From positions 1-17,326 of the forward strand of contig CATKZA010000004.1 in assembly GCA_949841235.1 (NCBI GenBank): 17,326 nucleotides of DNA. The letters are read 5' to 3'. This stretch comes from an uncultured Clostridiaceae bacterium. GTDB taxonomy: Bacteria > Bacillota > Clostridia > Lachnospirales > Lachnospiraceae. The notes beneath the pieces were generated by a model, which saw only the letters and a list, made by a program, of their open reading frames with translations, did not search any database and was not told where the DNA came from. This document shows positions 13,966 to 17,326 of this stretch, piece by piece. The translations under genes and the position numbers were made by a program. How positions within the stretch are numbered: the stretch's first letter is position 1; each line of letters opens with the position of its first letter.

Positions 13966-14880
13966 TTAGTCGAAGATATCGTCGGCCTCTCTCTTTTCCG
14001 TGATGGTGATTTCGGGATTTTTGACGCTGACCCGGGAGCCGTCGGGAACGGATTCCGTGATGAAGGCGTTGCCGCCTATGACCACGCCTTTCCCGATGAC
14101 AGTCTCGCCCCCTAGGATAGAGGCGTTGGAGTAGATGGTCACATTGTCGCCGATGGTGGGATGGCGCTTTACGTCCCGCAGCAGTTGTCCGCTTCTGGTG
14201 GACAGCGCGCCCAGCGTAACTCCTTGGTATATCTTCACATTGTCGCCAATCTCTGTGGTTTCGCCTATGACTACGCCGGTTCCATGGTCAATAAAGAAGT
14301 ATTCGCCGATGGTAGCGCCGGGGTTGATGTCGATGCCTGTGTGGGAATGGGCGTATTCCGTCATGATTCTGGGGATGAAAGGCACCCGCAGGAGATAGAG
14401 TTCGTGGGCCATGCGGTAGATAAACACTGCCAGAAGCCCGGGATAGCAGAAGATAATCTCCTCCTTGGAGCGGGCGGCGGGATCGCCGTCAAATGCCGCT
14501 TGCACATCCTTCATGATGGTCTGCTGGATGCGGGGAAGGGAACGGAAAAATTGGTCGCAAATTTCCTCTGTCCTCTCTGATATAGTAGCCTCATTGCTAT
14601 TTTCCTTTTCCTGCTGGAGCAGGCTTGCATGGATCTGCACGGTCAGCGCATCGTATAATTTCATCATATTGTGTCCGACAAAATATTCGGTCATGGTGCT
14701 TCCCAGATGCTCCTCGTCAAAGTAGCCGGGAAACATCAGCTGGCGCAACCCCATAATAATATGTATGATGGCATTCCGGCTGGGCATCTGCTGGCCCTTC
14801 TTGATGCAAAATAGTTCTTCTTGGTCATAGTTGCCTTTGATTTCGTGGACGATTTCTTTTAATCTCTTTTCTGAAAACAT
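13966..14880 (-). CDS. cysE: Serine O-acetyltransferase, long form
   Basis: Makes O-acetylserine from serine and acetyl-CoA, the first committed step of cysteine synthesis in the cytoplasm. The 304 residues have an extended helical N-terminal part (about 1-165) and a left-handed beta-helix of hexapeptide repeats (about 175-285). Active-site residues are Asp184 (TGIDINPGA), His199 (FFIDHGTG) and His240 (VKRHPTIG), matching Asp143, His158 and His193 of the E. coli enzyme. The substrate-site segment reads INPGA where IHPGA/IHPAA is usual. The length and the DIFD tail resemble the long serine acetyltransferases of gut anaerobes. GAGGT lies about 6 nt before the ATG at 14880. It is a single-gene unit, convergent with cheB and divergent from the MarR gene. 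No cysteine synthase is adjacent and no T-box was recognised upstream. Confidence 0.92.
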   Translation of the reverse strand: MFSEKRLKEIVHEIKGNYDQEELFCIKKGQQMPSRNAIIHIIMGLRQLMFPGYFDEEHLGSTMTEYFVGHNMMKLYDALTVQIHASLLQQEKENSNEATISERTEEICDQFFRSLPRIQQTIMKDVQAAFDGDPAARSKEEIIFCYPGLLAVFIYRMAHELYLLRVPFIPRIMTEYAHSHTGIDINPGATIGEYFFIDHGTGVVIGETTEIGDNVKIYQGVTLGALSTRSGQLLRDVKRHPTIGDNVTIYSNASILGGETVIGKGVVIGGNAFITESVPDGSRVSVKNPEITITEKREADDIFD

Positions 14881-15140
14881 GATTTACCTCATTTCTGCAA
14901 AGCGAATCCTGCTCGCCTGTGCTATATTGCGCATAATAAAGAATTGACATTTTGCGATATATGTATTTACGCTTTATCTTGGCTGGTGGTGACATGCAAC
15001 TTTTGTATCATTATAGCCATGTCGGGGGAAAAAGTAAAGTTTGGGGCGTCATTTTGCATGGTTTTAGCAAAATAACGAGTATTCATGCAATGAAGAGTAG
15101 CGGCTCTCGATTACTAATATATGTAATATTTGTGAAATAT
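14881..15140. other. Non-coding gap between divergent cysE and marR
   Basis: No supported gene is present. CATGCAA occurs at 14993-14999 and 15084-15090, with its reverse complement TTGCATG at 15054-15060. The ATTTTGC/GCAAAAT inverted repeat (15051-15057 and 15067-15073) overlaps the middle copy. A TTGACA at 14944-14949 has no good -10 partner. For cysE on the - strand only a weak box pair (TGTCAA, 17 bp, TATAGC) is seen. These look like protein-binding sites, but their owner is unknown. Confidence 0.35.
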
Positions 15141-15170
15141 TTGACACAAAGGTGTTTTATCTGTTAAAAT
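15141..15170 (+). promoter_or_regulatory. Strong promoter of the MarR-type gene
   Basis: A consensus -35 TTGACA (15141-15146), an 18-bp spacer and -10 TAAAAT (15165-15170). The start of transcription, near 15177, falls inside a perfect palindrome, and about 108 nt of leader separate it from the gene. Confidence 0.75.
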
Positions 15171-15190
15171 AGTTCTGTAATGAACTATTT
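15167..15190 (+). promoter_or_regulatory. Palindromic operator over the marR promoter start point
   Basis: AAATAGTTC and GAACTATTT are perfect 9-bp inverted repeats separated by TGTAAT. They overlap the last bases of the -10 box and the predicted transcription start. Size, symmetry and place fit a MarR-family dimer site, so autorepression is the simplest inference. As RNA it would also form a hairpin at the very 5' end of the message. Confidence 0.6.
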
Positions 15191-15284
15191 GCTTTGGCCT
15201 TAATTGCGCTGGCATTGATTCGGATGCTTTTAGAAATCTGTTGCAAATAGTCACTTGCGAATACATTCTGGGTGGAAGGATGTG

Positions 15285-15740
15285 GTGACGGTGGATGACA
15301 AAATGGAGTTATTATTAAGCGGGAGGCACTATAAGAAATTGCAGGAAGTGTACCTGAGTACCGTGCTGGAGGAATATCAGCTGACCATGGTTGACATTCG
15401 CGTACTATTATTTCTCCATGAGCATGATCAGCATGACACTGCCAAGGATATTGTGGAGATGCATTTTATGGCAAAGTCTTATGTGTCCAAGTCCGTGGAA
15501 AAATTGCTGGAAAGAGGACTGCTGGTAAAGAAACATAGAGGAAAGGATAAGAGATACGTACATTTGCTGCTTCAAGAACAGGCATTTCCCATTATTGAGG
15601 CGGTTTCCCGGCAGAGGAAGAAAATGTTGAAGAACATATTTGCCGGAATTACCGGCGAGCAGCAGGAGGTGCTGAGAGAGGTGGCGACCACTATGAACCA
15701 CAATATTATCGAGATGATACATGAGGGGGATGTTAATTAG
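15285..15740 (+). CDS. MarR family transcriptional regulator
   Basis: A winged-helix dimeric DNA-binding protein of about 152 residues. The core is typical: a helical dimer region (LLSGRHYKKLQEVYLSTVLE), then TMVDIRVLLFLHEHDQHDTA, the recognition helix region MAKSYVSKSVEKLLERGLLV, and a wing with HRGKDKRYVHLLL. A long C-terminal helix pair follows (QRKKMLKNIFAGITGEQQEV). The start is uncertain: the GTG at 15285 has GGAAGG (15274-15279) 5 nt upstream, while 15282 (GTG), 15291 (GTG) and 15303 (ATG) are other options. Upstream is a strong promoter with a perfect palindrome. Citrate synthase follows after 119 nt on the same strand and may be co-transcribed, so it may be a target. The ligand is unknown. 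Confidence 0.88.
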   Translation: MTVDDKMELLLSGRHYKKLQEVYLSTVLEEYQLTMVDIRVLLFLHEHDQHDTAKDIVEMHFMAKSYVSKSVEKLLERGLLVKKHRGKDKRYVHLLLQEQAFPIIEAVSRQRKKMLKNIFAGITGEQQEVLREVATTMNHNIIEMIHEGDVN

Positions 15741-15741
15741 G

Positions 15742-15859
15742 AGCGAAGTAATACCTCTTGTGCAGCAAGGGATTTTCTTGCAAAGTAGGAGGTTAGCAAT
15801 TTGTGCCTGCGGCATCGTACATTTAAGTTTGCAGGTAACGGAAAGGAATGGGGATTTAT
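15742..15859 (+). promoter_or_regulatory. Structured leader of the citrate synthase gene with a decoy ribosome site
   Basis: CCTC (15754-15757) can pair with GAGG (15789-15792), with an inner GCAAG/CTTGC stem (15765-15769 and 15777-15781). That would hide a strong GGAGG (15788-15792). This GGAGG is not placed for citrate synthase. It serves a TTG at 15801 that opens a 27-codon frame ending at 15884, inside the enzyme gene. CCTGC/GCAGG can form a second loose stem (near 15806-15835). A translational control role is a guess. Confidence 0.3.
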
Positions 15860-17290
15860 ATGGGTGCGAATTTTGATAAGATGATGGAAAAATATGCTGA
15901 TAAGTGCAGTAAGATTTGCAGGGAGAATAATCAGATTGATGTGAAGCTGTTTGATGAGTTTGGCGTGAAGAGAGGATTGCGGGATAAGAATGGTAAGGGG
16001 GTTCTGTCCGGCATTACGAACATCTCGCTCATCAAGGCCAGCGAGAAGAAGGATGGCAGGACGGTGCCATGCGACGGGCAGCTGTATTACCGGGGATACA
16101 ATATTTTCGACCTGACCAAGGGCTTTCGGAATGACAAGCGGTTTGGATTTGAGGAGACGGCATATCTGCTGTTGTTTGGGGATTTGCCAAACATGGAACA
16201 GTTGGTGGAGTTCCAGAAGATACTGGCGAAGAATAGGCGGCTGCCTACCAATTTCGTCCGGGACGTGATTATGAAGGCGCCAAGCAATGATATTATGAAT
16301 TCTCTGACAAAGAGCGTGCTGACCCTGTCCTCTTATGACGACAAGGTGACGGACAATTCCTTGGAAAATGTGCTGCGGCAGAGTTTGTTGCTGATCGGAG
16401 TATTTCCTTTGCTGTCGGTGTACGGATATCATGCGTACAACCATTATGAGTGTGACGAAAGCTTTTACATTCACCGCCCTGACGACAATCTTTCTTCGGC
16501 GGAAAATATCCTGCGCATGCTTCGCCCCGATAAGAAATACACCGATGTGGAGGCGAAGGTGCTGGATTTGGCACTGGTGCTTCACATGGAGCATGGAGGC
16601 GGAAATAACTCCACATTTACCACCAGGGTGGTGACGTCTGCCGGTTCTGATACCTATTCTGTCATTGCCGCTGCGCTCTCTTCCCTCAAGGGACCCAAGC
16701 ATGGCGGGGCGAATATCAAAGTGGTGGAAATGATTCAGGATTTGAAGCAGAATGTGAAGGATATTACCGATGAGGATCAGGTGAGGGATTATCTCCACAA
16801 GCTGATTCGCAGGGAGGCTTTCGACAGGCGGGGGCTGATTTACGGTATGGGTCATGCAGTTTATTCCATTTCCGATCCCAGGGCATTGGCGTTTAAGACA
16901 TTTGTGGAGATGCTGGCGGAGGAGAAGCACCAGAAGAGCGAGTTTGAATTGTATTCTATGATAGAGCGCATCGCGCCGGAAGTGATTGGCGAGGAGTGTG
17001 CGATCTACAAGGGCGTTAGCGCTAACGTGGACTTTTACAGCGGGTTTGTGTACAATATGCTGGGGATTCCTCAGGAATTGTTTACGCCGATTTTTGCCAT
17101 GGCGCGGATTGTGGGCTGGAGCGCTCACCGCATGGAGGAATTGATTAATGTGGATAAGATTATCCGCCCGGCGTATCAGAGCATTATGGTTCCCAAGGTT
17201 TATGAGACCTTGCAGGATCGCTCTACCCCTAAGATTGATACTCATGTTCGGAAGGAACTTCAATTATCGATGAAAGAGGAGAGCTGCTGA
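15860..17290 (+). CDS. gltA: Citrate synthase
   Basis: Condenses oxaloacetate and acetyl-CoA to citrate, the entry step of the oxidative TCA branch; in anaerobic gut Firmicutes this chiefly supplies 2-oxoglutarate for glutamate. The 476 residues (from 15860) carry the family motifs: GLRDKNGKGVLSGITNIS, the YRGYNIFDL segment, LHMEHGGGNNST (His245), LKGPKHGGAN (His281), GMGHAVYSISDPRA with catalytic His332, and SANVDFYSGF with catalytic Asp391. The long N-terminus and GPKHGGAN loop resemble the clostridial type. The ATG at 15860 is preferred because GGGGA lies 5 nt upstream; the ATG at 15848 has AAAGGA touching it, which is too close. It follows the MarR gene on the same strand. No aconitase or isocitrate dehydrogenase is seen before the window ends 36 nt later. 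Confidence 0.93.
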   Translation: MGANFDKMMEKYADKCSKICRENNQIDVKLFDEFGVKRGLRDKNGKGVLSGITNISLIKASEKKDGRTVPCDGQLYYRGYNIFDLTKGFRNDKRFGFEETAYLLLFGDLPNMEQLVEFQKILAKNRRLPTNFVRDVIMKAPSNDIMNSLTKSVLTLSSYDDKVTDNSLENVLRQSLLLIGVFPLLSVYGYHAYNHYECDESFYIHRPDDNLSSAENILRMLRPDKKYTDVEAKVLDLALVLHMEHGGGNNSTFTTRVVTSAGSDTYSVIAAALSSLKGPKHGGANIKVVEMIQDLKQNVKDITDEDQVRDYLHKLIRREAFDRRGLIYGMGHAVYSISDPRALAFKTFVEMLAEEKHQKSEFELYSMIERIAPEVIGEECAIYKGVSANVDFYSGFVYNMLGIPQELFTPIFAMARIVGWSAHRMEELINVDKIIRPAYQSIMVPKVYETLQDRSTPKIDTHVRKELQLSMKEESC

Positions 17291-17326
17291 CAAAATACAG
17301 AAAGCATGATACCGTGATTCGTGTAT

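Noticed and set aside
14881..15000. T-box or other known riboswitch upstream of cysE
   Set aside because: The - strand leader is short and shows neither a T-box TGGNACCGCG-like motif nor an antiterminator/terminator pair.
14952..15167. 71-codon frame in the cysE-marR gap
   Set aside because: No homology is recognised, composition is non-coding-like, and it runs into the strong marR promoter. A GGTGG-like site before an internal ATG is not enough.
15737..17263. 508-codon open frame on the - strand opposite citrate synthase
   Set aside because: It is rich in His, Gln, Leu and Ile with no recognisable domain. The opposite strand holds a complete citrate synthase with all catalytic residues, so this is a codon-bias shadow.

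Overview
The window looks like the chromosome of a gut Firmicute of the Lachnospiraceae type. This is inferred from the protein families: a MATE pump beside a LacI regulator, a large hybrid sensor with a degenerate GGDEF core, a long-form serine acetyltransferase, a MarR regulator and a citrate synthase of clostridial type. AGGAGG-like ribosome sites and mixed GTG/TTG starts point the same way. No rRNA, tRNA, CRISPR array, IS element or phage gene was seen.

Layout. (1) 1-3264, + strand: a 1087-residue membrane hybrid sensor/response regulator whose kinase and GGDEF motifs are degenerate but whose receiver domain is intact. (2) 3230-5699, - strand: a LacI-type regulator followed by a MATE efflux transporter, whose 3' end overlaps the sensor gene by 35 bp. 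(3) 5700-6700, - strand: an AT-rich patch of small accessory genes in decay. It holds a truncated HipB-like HTH gene ended by a bidirectional terminator, a GNAT acetyltransferase broken by an internal frame change, and one intact small XRE regulator. (4) 6732-9656, - strand: a 974-residue cytoplasmic GH2 glycosidase with a good promoter. (5) 9818-13752, + strand: a likely operon of membrane-anchored cell-wall amidase, RdgB-type nucleotide pyrophosphatase, CheR and CheB. (6) 13689-13965: a non-coding stretch packed with hairpins, including two copies of a structured repeat and a 19-bp exact direct repeat. (7) 13966-14880, - strand: serine acetyltransferase. (8) 14881-15284: a long regulatory gap with a strong promoter and palindrome in front of a MarR regulator (+), followed by citrate synthase (+).

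How the genes may work together. LacI and MATE are probably co-transcribed, and a 16-bp CG-centred palindrome upstream of lacI is a candidate autoregulatory site. CheR and CheB form the methylation/demethylation pair of a chemosensory system, but no receptor, CheA or CheW is present here, so they must act on receptors encoded elsewhere. Serine acetyltransferase feeds cysteine synthesis and citrate synthase feeds 2-oxoglutarate/glutamate synthesis.

No convincing new multi-gene system is visible. The most unusual signals are non-coding: the structured repeat array after cheB, a long hairpin built over the cheR stop codon, and a leaderless promoter embedded in direct repeats in front of the truncated HTH gene.
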